5,062 bases of DNA, taken from Arenimonas sp. GTDB lineage: Bacteria; Pseudomonadota; Gammaproteobacteria; Xanthomonadales; Xanthomonadaceae. The translations under genes were made by a program, and so were the position numbers. This document shows, one piece after another, positions 1 through 5,062 of the stretch. Position 1 is the stretch's first letter; the number at the start of each line of letters is the position of its first letter. The DNA lies in assembly GCA_003497545.1 (NCBI GenBank), contig DNNT01000300.1:1-5062 (forward strand), written 5' to 3'. The notes below the pieces were generated by a model, which was given only the letters and a program-made list of their open reading frames with translations, was not told where the DNA came from and searched no databases.

Positions 1-432
1 GGAAATCTTCAGGTAGGCGTAGTGCTTGGGCGTGAGCTTGAGGCCGTAGTCCGGCACCAGGTCCACGAACGGGTCGTGTTTCGGCGGCAGGGCCTGGTGC
101 ACGGCGCTCATCACGCTGGCGTAGTCCTGCGGGCCGCTGATCGACAGCACGCCCGGGTGGGCCTCGCGGATCTGCTCGGGGCGCTTGCCCAGGCAGCCGG
201 TGACGATGACCTTGCCGTTCTCGGCCAGGGCCTCGCCGATGGCGTCCAGGCTCTCGGCCACGGCCGAATCGATGAAGCCGCAGGTGTTGACCACCACCAC
301 GTCGGCGGCGTCGTAGGTGGGGACGATCTCGTAGCCCTCGACCCGTAGCTGGGTCAGAATGCGTTCGGAGTCTACGAGGGCCTTCGGGCAGCCGAGGCTG
401 ACGAAGCCCACCTTGGGGTGGCTGGCGGACAT
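1..432 (-). CDS. rimO: Ribosomal protein S12 methylthiotransferase RimO, N-terminal part (cut by window edge)
   Basis: RimO is a cytoplasmic radical-SAM enzyme that adds a methylthio group to the conserved aspartate of ribosomal protein S12, using two [4Fe-4S] clusters. The 144 visible residues make up the N-terminal methylthiotransferase (UPF0004) domain. It opens [22 protein letters not shown], and the three cysteines expected to hold the auxiliary cluster are present: C15 in GCPK, C51 in NTCGFI and C80 in TGCLGK. The sequence ends at HYAYLKIS, where the family normally continues directly into the CxxxCxxC radical-SAM motif, which is therefore outside the window. The ATG at 430-432 is chosen because the distance to the first cysteine matches known RimO proteins; there is no clear Shine-Dalgarno sequence. 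It is divergent from the hydrolase cluster. The [10 protein letters not shown] signature distinguishes RimO from its tRNA-modifying relative MiaB. Confidence 0.95.
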   Translation of the reverse strand, partial: MSASHPKVGFVSLGCPKALVDSERILTQLRVEGYEIVPTYDAADVVVVNTCGFIDSAVAESLDAIGEALAENGKVIVTGCLGKRPEQIREAHPGVLSISGPQDYASVMSAVHQALPPKHDPFVDLVPDYGLKLTPKHYAYLKIS

Positions 433-460
433 GGGGATGCGGGGTTCGGGCGGGGGGCGG

Positions 461-466
461 AGTATA
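461..466 (-). promoter_or_regulatory. Possible -10 element for rimO
   Basis: Read on the minus strand this hexamer is TATACT, five of six matches to the TATAAT consensus, in a region that is otherwise almost entirely G and C. A transcript starting about 7 nt downstream would have a leader of roughly 20 nt before the rimO ATG. No convincing -35 hexamer lies 16-18 nt upstream on that strand, so this is a weak prediction from one element. The rest of the 99-nt gap at 433-531 holds only the ribosome binding site of the hydrolase gene. Confidence 0.3.
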
Positions 467-518
467 CCCCTCGCGGGCGCCCCGGCCGGTGTAGGCTAGC
501 CCATCGGACCAACGCGGC

Positions 519-525
519 AGGGGAG
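519..525 (+). promoter_or_regulatory. Ribosome binding site of the hydrolase gene
   Basis: AGGGGAG lies 6 nt before the ATG at 532. It decides the start: the reading frame stays open upstream to an ATG at 418, but that longer version would begin inside rimO on the other strand and add 38 low-complexity residues with no family counterpart. Confidence 0.75.
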
Positions 526-531
526 CCAGCC

Positions 532-1194
532 ATGGGCCAGACGATTTCCATCAGTCCCCGCCACGGGCGGATTTCCGGCTGGCAGGCCAAGCCGCACGAC
601 AAGCCACGCGGCGCCCTGATCGTGGTGCAGGAGATCTTCGGGGTGAACCCGCACATCCGGCAGGTCGCCGACCGCTTCGCCAACTACGGCTACATCGTGG
701 TCGCGCCGGCCCTGTTCGACCTGGTCAGGCCGGGCACCGAGCTCGGCTACGACGAAGAAGGGGTCAAGACCGGCCGGGAGCTGGCCGAGGAGCTGGGCTT
801 CAACGGCGCCCTCGACGGCGTGCGCGGCGCCTACGACCTGCTCGAGGCCGAACACCGGGTCGGCGTGGTGGGTTATTGCTGGGGCGGCAGCGTGGCCTTC
901 CTCACCAACACCCGGTTGGGCCTGCCGGCGGTGAGCTATTACGGCGGCCGCACCGTGCCCTTCCTGCACGAACGTCCCAAGGCCCCGCTGATGCTGCACT
1001 TCGGCGAGAAGGACCCGCTGATCCCGCCCGAAGACGTCCAGAAGCACCGCGACGCCCTCGGTGACGCCGAGATCCATGTCTGGCCCGGCGCCGGCCACGG
1101 CTTCAACTGCGACCAGCGCGCCGACTACAACGAAGAAGTCTCCAAGCAGGCCCTGGAGCGCACCCTGTCCTTCTTCCAGAAGACCCTGCGCTGA
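532..1194 (+). CDS. Dienelactone hydrolase family protein
   Basis: This is a 220-residue cytoplasmic alpha/beta hydrolase of the dienelactone hydrolase family. Members classically open the lactone ring of dienelactones in chlorocatechol degradation, but most genomic copies are broad esterase-like enzymes with unknown substrates. The catalytic triad is visible: nucleophile C116 in GYCWGG, D161 in GEKDPLIP and H189 in GAGHGFNCD. E34 in VQEIFGVN matches the glutamate that pairs with the resting cysteine in characterised members. The length is close to the 230-240 residues usual for the family, and no signal peptide is present. The gene opens a tight cluster, with a HIT-domain gene starting 2 nt after its stop. 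No catechol-pathway gene is nearby, so a role in aromatic degradation is not supported by context. Family membership is secure; the substrate is unknown. Confidence 0.92.
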   Translation: MGQTISISPRHGRISGWQAKPHDKPRGALIVVQEIFGVNPHIRQVADRFANYGYIVVAPALFDLVRPGTELGYDEEGVKTGRELAEELGFNGALDGVRGAYDLLEAEHRVGVVGYCWGGSVAFLTNTRLGLPAVSYYGGRTVPFLHERPKAPLMLHFGEKDPLIPPEDVQKHRDALGDAEIHVWPGAGHGFNCDQRADYNEEVSKQALERTLSFFQKTLR

Positions 1195-1196
1195 CC

Positions 1197-1619
1197 GTGG
1201 CCGGCTTCGAGCTCGACCCGCGCCTGGCGGGCGACACCCTGCTGGTGGCCGACGGCCCGCTGAGCCAGCTGCGGCTGATGGACGACGCCCGTTTCCCCTG
1301 GCTGGTGCTGGTGCCGCGCGTGCCCGGCGCGGTGGAGTGGCTGGACCTCTCCGGCGACCAGCAGCGTCTTCTGCTGGCCGAACTCAACCTAGCCGGCCGG
1401 CTGCTGCGCGGCCTGGGGCCCGTGCACAAGCTCAACATCGGCGCGCTGGGCAACGTGGTGCGCCAGCTGCACGTACACGTGGTGGCGCGCCAGGAAGGCG
1501 ATGCGGCCTGGCCGGGCCCGGTCTGGGGCGCCGGCGCGCGCCAACCCTACGTGGCGGAACGGCGCACGGCGCTGTTATCGTCGCTGCGCCAAGGCCTGGG
1601 CGAATTCCCGGGCGACTGA
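1197..1619 (+). CDS. HIT-domain (histidine triad) protein
   Basis: This 140-residue protein belongs to the HIT superfamily of nucleotide-binding hydrolases and transferases, which act on phosphoester or phosphoramidate bonds of nucleotides. The core motif is QLHVHVV at residues 90-96. The first of the three histidines is glutamine (Q90), while H92, which aligns with the catalytic middle histidine, and H94 are kept. The upstream LNIGALGN stretch (79-86) and the downstream AAWPGPVWG stretch (103-111) are, as I recall, shared by a proteobacterial subgroup with the same Q variant. The start is a GTG only 2 nt after the hydrolase stop, with no Shine-Dalgarno sequence at a usable distance, so translational coupling is likely. 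No other start agrees with the N-terminal pattern (FELDPRLAGDT). The actual substrate cannot be inferred. Confidence 0.88.
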   Translation: MAGFELDPRLAGDTLLVADGPLSQLRLMDDARFPWLVLVPRVPGAVEWLDLSGDQQRLLLAELNLAGRLLRGLGPVHKLNIGALGNVVRQLHVHVVARQEGDAAWPGPVWGAGARQPYVAERRTALLSSLRQGLGEFPGD

Positions 1620-1622
1620 CCC

Positions 1623-1626
1623 GGAG
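1623..1626 (+). promoter_or_regulatory. Ribosome binding site of the small membrane protein gene
   Basis: GGAG lies 6 nt before the ATG at 1633, in the 13-nt gap after the HIT gene stop. It supports the short start at 1633 over longer versions of the frame that would overlap the HIT gene by over 100 nt. Confidence 0.6.
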
Positions 1627-1632
1627 CAGACC

Positions 1633-1794
1633 ATGAAATCCAACCTCGTCCCCGCCCTGATCCTGATCGTGCTGGGCGCGCTGCTGCTGGCCAACAACCT
1701 GGTGCCCGAGTTCCGCATCTGGGCGGTGCTGGTCGACTGGTGGCCGCTGGCCCTGATCGTGCTGGGCGTGAGCATGCTGTTCAAGCGCGGCTGA
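1633..1794 (+). CDS. Small two-helix membrane protein, DUF5668/LiaI-LiaF-like
   Basis: This 53-residue protein consists almost wholly of two hydrophobic helices, about residues 5-21 (LVPALILIVLGALLLAN) and 30-50 (ending WWPLALIVLGVSMLF), joined by NLVPEFR and closed by KRG. The layout and the WWPLALIVLG segment resemble the LiaI-LiaF-like transmembrane domain (DUF5668), found alone in many bacteria and at the N-terminus of cell-envelope stress proteins; I recognise the family by pattern only. The start is set by a GGAG at 1623-1626. It is the last gene of the hydrolase-HIT cluster. The two helices share the motif LxLIVLG, encoded by an exact 17-nt direct repeat, which points to an origin by helix duplication or to convergence on the same codons. 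The stop codon sits in the loop of a strong hairpin. Its function is unknown. Confidence 0.82.
   Translation: MKSNLVPALILIVLGALLLANNLVPEFRIWAVLVDWWPLALIVLGVSMLFKRG
1662..1768 (+). repeat. Exact 17-nt direct repeat inside the small membrane gene
   Basis: CCTGATCGTGCTGGGCG occurs at 1662-1678 and again at 1752-1768, exactly 90 nt (30 codons) apart and in the same frame. Both copies encode LIVLG in the middle of a transmembrane helix. The flanking bases differ between copies. Confidence 0.85.
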
Positions 1795-1801
1795 GCCGCG
1801 C
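1785..1801. terminator. GC-rich hairpin between convergent genes, possible bidirectional terminator
   Basis: GCGCGGC (1785-1791) and GCCGCGC (1795-1801) form a perfect 7-bp stem around a 3-nt loop that is exactly the TGA stop codon of the small membrane gene. The dcd stop codon lies 5 nt beyond the other arm, so the hairpin sits at the meeting point of two converging transcripts and would form in both. Neither side is followed by a T-run, so it does not fit a classical intrinsic terminator; it could protect 3' ends or work with Rho. Confidence 0.5.
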
Positions 1802-1806
1802 CCGGT

Positions 1807-2376
1807 TCAGGTGCGCGGCAGGGTGACGCCGGTCTGGCCCTGGTACTTGCCGCCGCGGTCCTTGTAGCTGGTTTCGCAGACTTCGTCGGACTGGAAGAAC
1901 AGCATCTGGGCCACGCCCTCGCCGGCGTAGATCTTGGCCGGCAGCGGCGTGGTGTTGCTGAACTCCAGGGTCACGTGGCCTTCCCACTCGGGCTCGAGCG
2001 GCGTGACGTTGACGATGATGCCGCAGCGGGCATAGGTGCTCTTGCCCAGGCACACCACCAGGGTGTCGCGCGGGATGCGGAAGAACTCCACCGTGCGCGC
2101 CAGCGCGAAGCTGTTGGGCGGGATGATGCAGACGTCCGACTCGACGTCGACGAAGCTCGACGGATCGAAGGCCTTGGGATCGACGATCGTCGAGTTGATG
2201 TTGGTGAAGATCTTGAACTCGCGCGCGCAGCGCACGTCGTAGCCATAGCTCGAGGTGCCGTAGCTGACGATGCGGTGGCCGTCGGCGGCGTGCTTGACCT
2301 GCCCCGGCTCGAAGGGCTCGATCATGCCCTGCTGCTCGGCCATGCGGCGGATCCACTTGTCGGACTTGATGCTCAT
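1807..2376 (-). CDS. dcd: dCTP deaminase
   Basis: Dcd is a cytoplasmic homotrimer that deaminates dCTP to dUTP and ammonia, feeding the dUTP-dUMP-dTMP route of thymidylate synthesis. The 189 residues span the full family length. Visible signatures are [13 protein letters not shown] (38-50), the [10 protein letters not shown] active-site segment (111-120) with S113 and R117, LEFSN (137-141) with the catalytic glutamate E138, and the C-terminal [15 protein letters not shown] lid region. The ATG at 2374-2376 gives [12 protein letters not shown], the usual start of this subgroup; a second in-frame ATG at residue 12 would remove conserved sequence. No strong Shine-Dalgarno sequence precedes it. 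The gene lies 40 nt downstream of mrp on the same strand, and its end converges on the small membrane gene. Whether the enzyme also has dUTPase activity cannot be told from the sequence; a single-function enzyme is the default for Proteobacteria. Confidence 0.96.
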   Translation of the reverse strand: MSIKSDKWIRRMAEQQGMIEPFEPGQVKHAADGHRIVSYGTSSYGYDVRCAREFKIFTNINSTIVDPKAFDPSSFVDVESDVCIIPPNSFALARTVEFFRIPRDTLVVCLGKSTYARCGIIVNVTPLEPEWEGHVTLEFSNTTPLPAKIYAGEGVAQMLFFQSDEVCETSYKDRGGKYQGQTGVTLPRT

Positions 2377-2400
2377 GCGGTCGGGGCTCGGGGGCGAAAG

Positions 2401-2416
2401 GCCGGATTCTACCGGC
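2401..2416 (-). other. Short inverted repeat between mrp and dcd
   Basis: GCCGG and CCGGC form a 5-bp stem around a 6-nt loop immediately after the mrp stop codon. On the minus strand the hairpin is followed by CTTTCG, far short of a terminator T-run. It may be a weak attenuator or processing site that leaves some read-through into dcd, or chance in GC-rich DNA. Confidence 0.3.
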
Positions 2417-3505
2417 TCAGGTGTTGCTGATGACGATGTTCGGGAAGCCGATGGCCTTGTTCCGGGCCTGCAGCGACAGCCGGGCCGCGGTGCGGCGGGC
2501 GATGTCGCGGTAGGCCAGGGCCAGGGGCGAGGCCGGGTCGGCGGCCACGGTCGGCACGCCCGAATCGGCCTGCTCGCGGATGCGGATGTCCAGCGGCAGC
2601 GAGCCCAGCAGGGGCACGCCGTACTGGTCCGCCATGCGCTCGCCGCCGCCGGCGCCGAACACATGCTCGGCGTGGCCGCAGTTCGAGCACACGTGCACGG
2701 CCATGTTCTCGACGATGCCCAGCACCGGGACCTCCACCTTGGCGAACATCTGCAGGGCCTTGCGGGCGTCGAGCGTGGCGATGTCCTGGGGCGTGGTGAC
2801 GATCACCGCGCCCGAGACCGGCACGCGCTGGCACAGGGTGAGCTGGATGTCGCCGGTGCCCGGCGGCAGGTCGATGACCAGGTAGTCCAGGCCCTGCCAG
2901 CGGGTGTCGTTGAGCAGCTGCTGCAGGGCCTGGGTGACCATGGGGCCACGCCAGATCATGGGCGTGTCCTCGCCGATCAGCAGCCCGATGGACATGGCCT
3001 GCAGGCCGTGGTTGCGCTTGGGTTCGATGGACTTGCCGTCCGGGCTGTCCGGCCGACCTTCCAGACCCAGCATCTTGGGAATGGACGGGCCGTAGATGTC
3101 GGCGTCGAGCACGCCCACCGTGGCGCCCTCGGCCTGCAGGGCCAAGGCCAGGTTCACGGCGGTGGTGGACTTGCCCACGCCGCCCTTGCCCGAGGCGACG
3201 GCGATGATGTTGCGGACTTCCGGCATCGGGGTCAGGTCCTTCTGGACCTTGTGGGCATGCACGCGGGAGCTGACCGACACCGTGGCCTGCTCCACCCCGG
3301 GCAGGGCCTCCAGGCAGGCCCGGGCCTCGGCCGCCAGCGCCTCGTGCCAGCCGCGCGCCGGGTAGGCCAGCTGCAGCTCCACGGCCACCCGGCCGCCGTC
3401 GATGCCGATGCCCCGCACGCTGCCCTGCTCCACCAGGCCCAGGCCGGTGTGCGGATCGCGCAGGGCGGCCAGTGCGGCCGAGACGGTGGATTGGCTGGGG
3501 GACAT
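2417..3505 (-). CDS. apbC: Iron-sulfur cluster carrier ATPase, Mrp/ApbC (Nbp35) family
   Basis: This is a 362-residue cytoplasmic P-loop ATPase of the Mrp/ApbC family, which binds an Fe-S cluster at a dimer interface and hands it to apo-proteins. Residues 1 to about 90 form the N-terminal MIP18/DUF59-like domain. The deviant Walker A motif GKGGVGKS is at 106-113 with signature lysines K107 and K112, followed by the [14 protein letters not shown] stretch (134-147), the [12 protein letters not shown] switch region (211-222) and the cluster-binding CSNC motif (C273, C276). The ATG at 3503-3505 is preferred over a TTG two codons upstream because AAGGAG lies 7 nt before it but only 1 nt before the TTG. 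The gene is probably transcribed with dcd 40 nt downstream and is divergent from the receptor gene. The symbol mrp is used equally often. Confidence 0.95.
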   Translation of the reverse strand: MSPSQSTVSAALAALRDPHTGLGLVEQGSVRGIGIDGGRVAVELQLAYPARGWHEALAAEARACLEALPGVEQATVSVSSRVHAHKVQKDLTPMPEVRNIIAVASGKGGVGKSTTAVNLALALQAEGATVGVLDADIYGPSIPKMLGLEGRPDSPDGKSIEPKRNHGLQAMSIGLLIGEDTPMIWRGPMVTQALQQLLNDTRWQGLDYLVIDLPPGTGDIQLTLCQRVPVSGAVIVTTPQDIATLDARKALQMFAKVEVPVLGIVENMAVHVCSNCGHAEHVFGAGGGERMADQYGVPLLGSLPLDIRIREQADSGVPTVAADPASPLALAYRDIARRTAARLSLQARNKAIGFPNIVISNT

Positions 3506-3512
3506 CGGCAAA

Positions 3513-3518
3513 CTCCTT
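3513..3518 (-). promoter_or_regulatory. Ribosome binding site of mrp/apbC
   Basis: On the minus strand this reads AAGGAG, a near-perfect Shine-Dalgarno sequence 7 nt before the ATG at 3505. It settles the start codon against the in-frame TTG at 3509-3511, which would be only 1 nt from it. Confidence 0.85.
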
Positions 3519-3623
3519 GAAACTGAGGGATTTACGTGCCGCCCCGGGAGGCGGATTCAGGTTCGCGAATTGACGAACGCTGCACATGTTTTCCGCAGCA
3601 GCATTGTGTTACGTTCCGGTTAA

Positions 3624-3646
3624 GGCAGGAGGGGTTTCGACCTGCC
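3624..3646 (+). other. Inverted repeat in the receptor leader
   Basis: GGCAGG and CCTGCC pair over 6 bp around an 11-nt loop, ending 54 nt before the receptor ATG. If the transcript starts upstream, this would be a modest hairpin in the 5' leader. It may instead be an operator half-site pair. The evidence is the dyad alone. Confidence 0.3.
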
Positions 3647-3690
3647 GGATCGCAAAACAGCCAGTTACAGACAACAACAGCGACCATTCT

Positions 3691-3696
3691 AGGGGG
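3691..3696 (+). promoter_or_regulatory. Ribosome binding site of the receptor gene
   Basis: AGGGGG lies 4 nt before the ATG at 3701, a little close but purine-rich and the only candidate. The start is independently supported by the signal peptide that begins there. Confidence 0.55.
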
Positions 3697-3700
3697 TCCA

Positions 3701-5062
3701 ATGAAGACTGCTCCAATCGCCGGGTATCGCCGTTCAGTGCTTGCCCGCTCGCTCGCCCTCGCCCTGACGCTCCCGTTCGCCTTCTCCGCCGCCGCGCAGG
3801 AAGCCACGGACGAGGACGAGGAATCCACCGATGAGACGACCCAGCTCGACGCCGTCGAGGTCGTGGGCTCCCGCATCAAGCGCGCCGAGATCGAAGGTCC
3901 GTCGCCGGTCACGGTGATCACCTCGGCCCAGATCGAGGCCGAAGGCTTCAACACGGTCTACGACGCGCTCAACACGCTGACCCAGACCACCGGCTCGATC
4001 CAGAACGAGCTGACCCAGAACGGCTTCACCCCGAACGCCCAGGTGCTGAACCTGCGCGGCCTCGGCCCGGGCCGCGTGCTGACCCTGATCAACGGCCGCC
4101 GCGCCGCCGATTACCCGCTGCCCTACAACGGCCAGTCGAACTTCGTGAACCTGTCCTCGGTCCCGACCGCGGCGGTCGAGCGCATCGAGCTGCTGGCCGG
4201 TGGCGCCTCCGCCATCTACGGTTCCGACGCGGTCGCGGGCGTGATCAACATCGTCCTCAAGACCAACTTCGAGGGCCAGTACCTTTCCTACCTCACCGGC
4301 AAGCCCAGCCGCGGCGGCGCCCCGACCAACGACCTGCAGTGGGTCGGCGGCTCCACCGGCGACCGCTGGAGCCTGACCTACGCGGTGGAGTACTTCGACC
4401 GCGGCGCGATGTACGCGTCCGAGCGTGACTTCATGGACTCCTACCGCGACGACCCGAGCGTCGACCCGTCCGCCGCCACCGCCGTGCAGGGCATCCGCCT
4501 GCGCGACCGCCTGATCGGCACCGGCGCCAGCAGCCAGGTCTGGCAGGATGGCGAAGACCTCGCCTCCACCTGCGCCCGCTGGGGCGGCGACTTCGAGATC
4601 GATGCGCGTCCCACCGGCTCCTGGTGCGGCTACTACGGCTACCCGGCGACCCAGGCCATCCGCAACTCCGACGAGAACATCTCGGCGTACGTCTACGGCA
4701 CCCTGGACATCAACGACAACCTGCAGGGCTTCGCCAGCCTGAACGTGTGGGATTCGCAGGCCTCGGCCGCGTCCGCCACCCAGTTCTGGTCGGTGCCGCT
4801 GTACTACGACGTGAACTTCGGCTCGATCATGGACGGCCAGCGCATCTTCACGCCGAACGAAGTCGGCGGTACCGATGCGCAGCAGACCGTGTTCAACGAA
4901 CAGTCCATCGACTTCTCCGCCGGCCTGCGCGGCTCGATGATGGACAACCGCTTCGACTGGGATTTCACCGTCAGCCACTCGCAGTACGAAACCAACAACG
5001 ACCGCCCGCGCTTCCTGGCCCAGGAACTGACCAACTTCTTCCTCGGCCCGCGCCTCGGCACC
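3701..5062 (+). CDS. TonB-dependent outer-membrane receptor, N-terminal part (cut by window edge)
   Basis: This outer-membrane beta-barrel receptor imports a scarce ligand using energy delivered by TonB-ExbB-ExbD. The 454 visible codons are open to the right edge; full members usually exceed 800 residues. A signal peptide covers residues 1 to about 32 (MKTAPIAGYRRSVLARS, hydrophobic core to FAFSAAA, cleavage near A32/Q33). An acidic linker at 34-47 follows, then a likely TonB box around LDAVEVVGSRI (49-59). The plug domain runs from about 62 to 187, with RGLGPGRVLTLINGRR (119-134) and ERIELLAGGASAIYGSDAVA (160-179). Barrel strands follow, including WSLTYAVEYFD (223-233) and NISAYVYGTLDIN (326-338), with a long probable surface loop at 238-325 containing C291 and C309. 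Such receptors are abundant in Xanthomonadaceae. The ligand cannot be told: no transport or degradation partner lies in the window. Confidence 0.95.
   Translation, partial: MKTAPIAGYRRSVLARSLALALTLPFAFSAAAQEATDEDEESTDETTQLDAVEVVGSRIKRAEIEGPSPVTVITSAQIEAEGFNTVYDALNTLTQTTGSIQNELTQNGFTPNAQVLNLRGLGPGRVLTLINGRRAADYPLPYNGQSNFVNLSSVPTAAVERIELLAGGASAIYGSDAVAGVINIVLKTNFEGQYLSYLTGKPSRGGAPTNDLQWVGGSTGDRWSLTYAVEYFDRGAMYASERDFMDSYRDDPSVDPSAATAVQGIRLRDRLIGTGASSQVWQDGEDLASTCARWGGDFEIDARPTGSWCGYYGYPATQAIRNSDENISAYVYGTLDINDNLQGFASLNVWDSQASAASATQFWSVPLYYDVNFGSIMDGQRIFTPNEVGGTDAQQTVFNEQSIDFSAGLRGSMMDNRFDWDFTVSHSQYETNNDRPRFLAQELTNFFLGPRLGT

Larger units (their letters stand above)
3506..3700. promoter_or_regulatory. 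Divergent intergenic region between mrp/apbC and the receptor gene
   Basis: These 195 nt are visibly richer in A and T than the flanking genes and must hold the promoters of both divergent genes, unless the receptor has a distant one. Three short dyads are visible: CCGCC/GGCGG at 3539-3543 and 3550-3554, GTTCG/CGAAC at 3561-3565 and 3574-3578 (overlapping the perfect palindrome TTCGCGAA at 3562-3569), and GGCAGG/CCTGCC at 3624-3629 and 3641-3646. I could not pair a -35 with a -10 hexamer convincingly on either strand. No Fur-type box, no plant-inducible-promoter-type repeat and no complete riboswitch was recognised. No protein-coding gene is supported here. Confidence 0.5.

Noticed and set aside
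462..467. The palindrome GTATAC as a plus-strand -10 for the hydrolase gene
   Set aside because: The plus-strand reading TATACC is a poorer match than the minus-strand TATACT, and no -35 hexamer sits at a workable distance.
418..531. A longer N-terminus for the hydrolase, starting at 418
   Set aside because: It would overlap the rimO start, adds residues unlike the family, and ignores the ribosome binding site at 519-525.
496..1098. A 200-codon minus-strand frame opposite the hydrolase gene
   Set aside because: It is antisense to a gene with an intact catalytic triad and has no ribosome binding site or family features.
3509..3511. TTG start for mrp/apbC two codons upstream of the chosen ATG
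   Set aside because: The AAGGAG at 3513-3518 would be only 1 nt away; it is correctly spaced for the ATG at 3505.
2270..3520. A 416-codon open frame on the plus strand opposite mrp/apbC and the start of dcd
   Set aside because: It covers the reverse of two well-identified genes and crosses the gap between them. The product is rich in H, G, Q and A with no recognisable motif.
3570..3575. TTGACG as a -35 element for the receptor gene
   Set aside because: No -10-like hexamer lies 16-18 nt downstream; the position holds CCGCAG.
3621..3650. Similarity of the CAGGA...ACCTGCC pattern to the 3' end of a cobalamin riboswitch
   Set aside because: The conserved B12-box core (GCCACTG) and the upstream conserved segments are absent, and too little leader remains for the fold. 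A covariance-model search would settle it.
3734..4978. A 414-codon open frame on the minus strand opposite the receptor gene
   Set aside because: It is an antisense shadow of a strongly supported receptor coding sequence. The translation is low-complexity (runs of G, V, A, R, D, H) with no domain, as expected when GC-rich codons are read in reverse.
1..5062. Mobile elements, CRISPR arrays, tRNA or rRNA genes, defence or biosynthetic systems
   Set aside because: No transposase, integrase, terminal repeats, regular repeat-spacer pattern or RNA-gene signature was seen. All substantial coding regions are accounted for by known families.

Overview
The window is ordinary, very GC-rich chromosomal DNA from a gammaproteobacterium. 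The proteins look most like those of the Xanthomonadaceae/Lysobacteraceae (Xanthomonas, Lysobacter, Luteimonas, Pseudoxanthomonas and relatives). This placement rests on recalled family resemblance of RimO, Dcd, the Mrp/ApbC protein and the TonB-dependent receptor; no search was run. Nearly every base is coding, and there are six complete or partial genes of recognisable family plus one small membrane protein.

Layout. (1) Positions 1-432, minus strand: the N-terminal part of rimO (ribosomal protein S12 methylthiotransferase), cut by the left edge. (2) Positions 433-531: a short divergent promoter region. (3) Positions 532-1794, plus strand: a tight three-gene cluster of a dienelactone hydrolase-family alpha/beta hydrolase, a HIT-domain protein starting 2 nt after it, and a 53-residue two-helix membrane protein starting 13 nt after that. 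(4) Positions 1785-1801: a perfect GC-rich hairpin whose loop is the stop codon of the small membrane gene, between convergent transcription units. (5) Positions 1807-3505, minus strand: the probable two-gene unit mrp/apbC then dcd, 40 nt apart. (6) Positions 3506-3700: a 195-nt divergent intergenic region with several short dyads and no recognisable riboswitch. (7) Positions 3701-5062, plus strand: the first 454 codons of a TonB-dependent outer-membrane receptor, open at the right edge.

How the genes fit together. RimO is an Fe-S radical-SAM tRNA/ribosome-type modification enzyme and Mrp/ApbC is an Fe-S cluster carrier ATPase. They lie near each other but are separated by an oppositely oriented cluster, so no operon link is implied. 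Mrp and Dcd (dCTP to dUTP, for thymidylate synthesis) are likely co-transcribed but have no obvious shared pathway. The hydrolase, HIT protein and membrane protein form a compact cluster whose shared role is not evident. The receptor begins a separate unit, and its substrate cannot be read from the visible part.

I found no mobile element, CRISPR array, tRNA, rRNA, defence gene or clear novel system. The points worth a second look are small: the stop-codon-in-loop hairpin, an exact 17-nt internal repeat in the small membrane gene, the uncharacterised three-gene cluster, and the receptor's acidic linker and cysteine pair.
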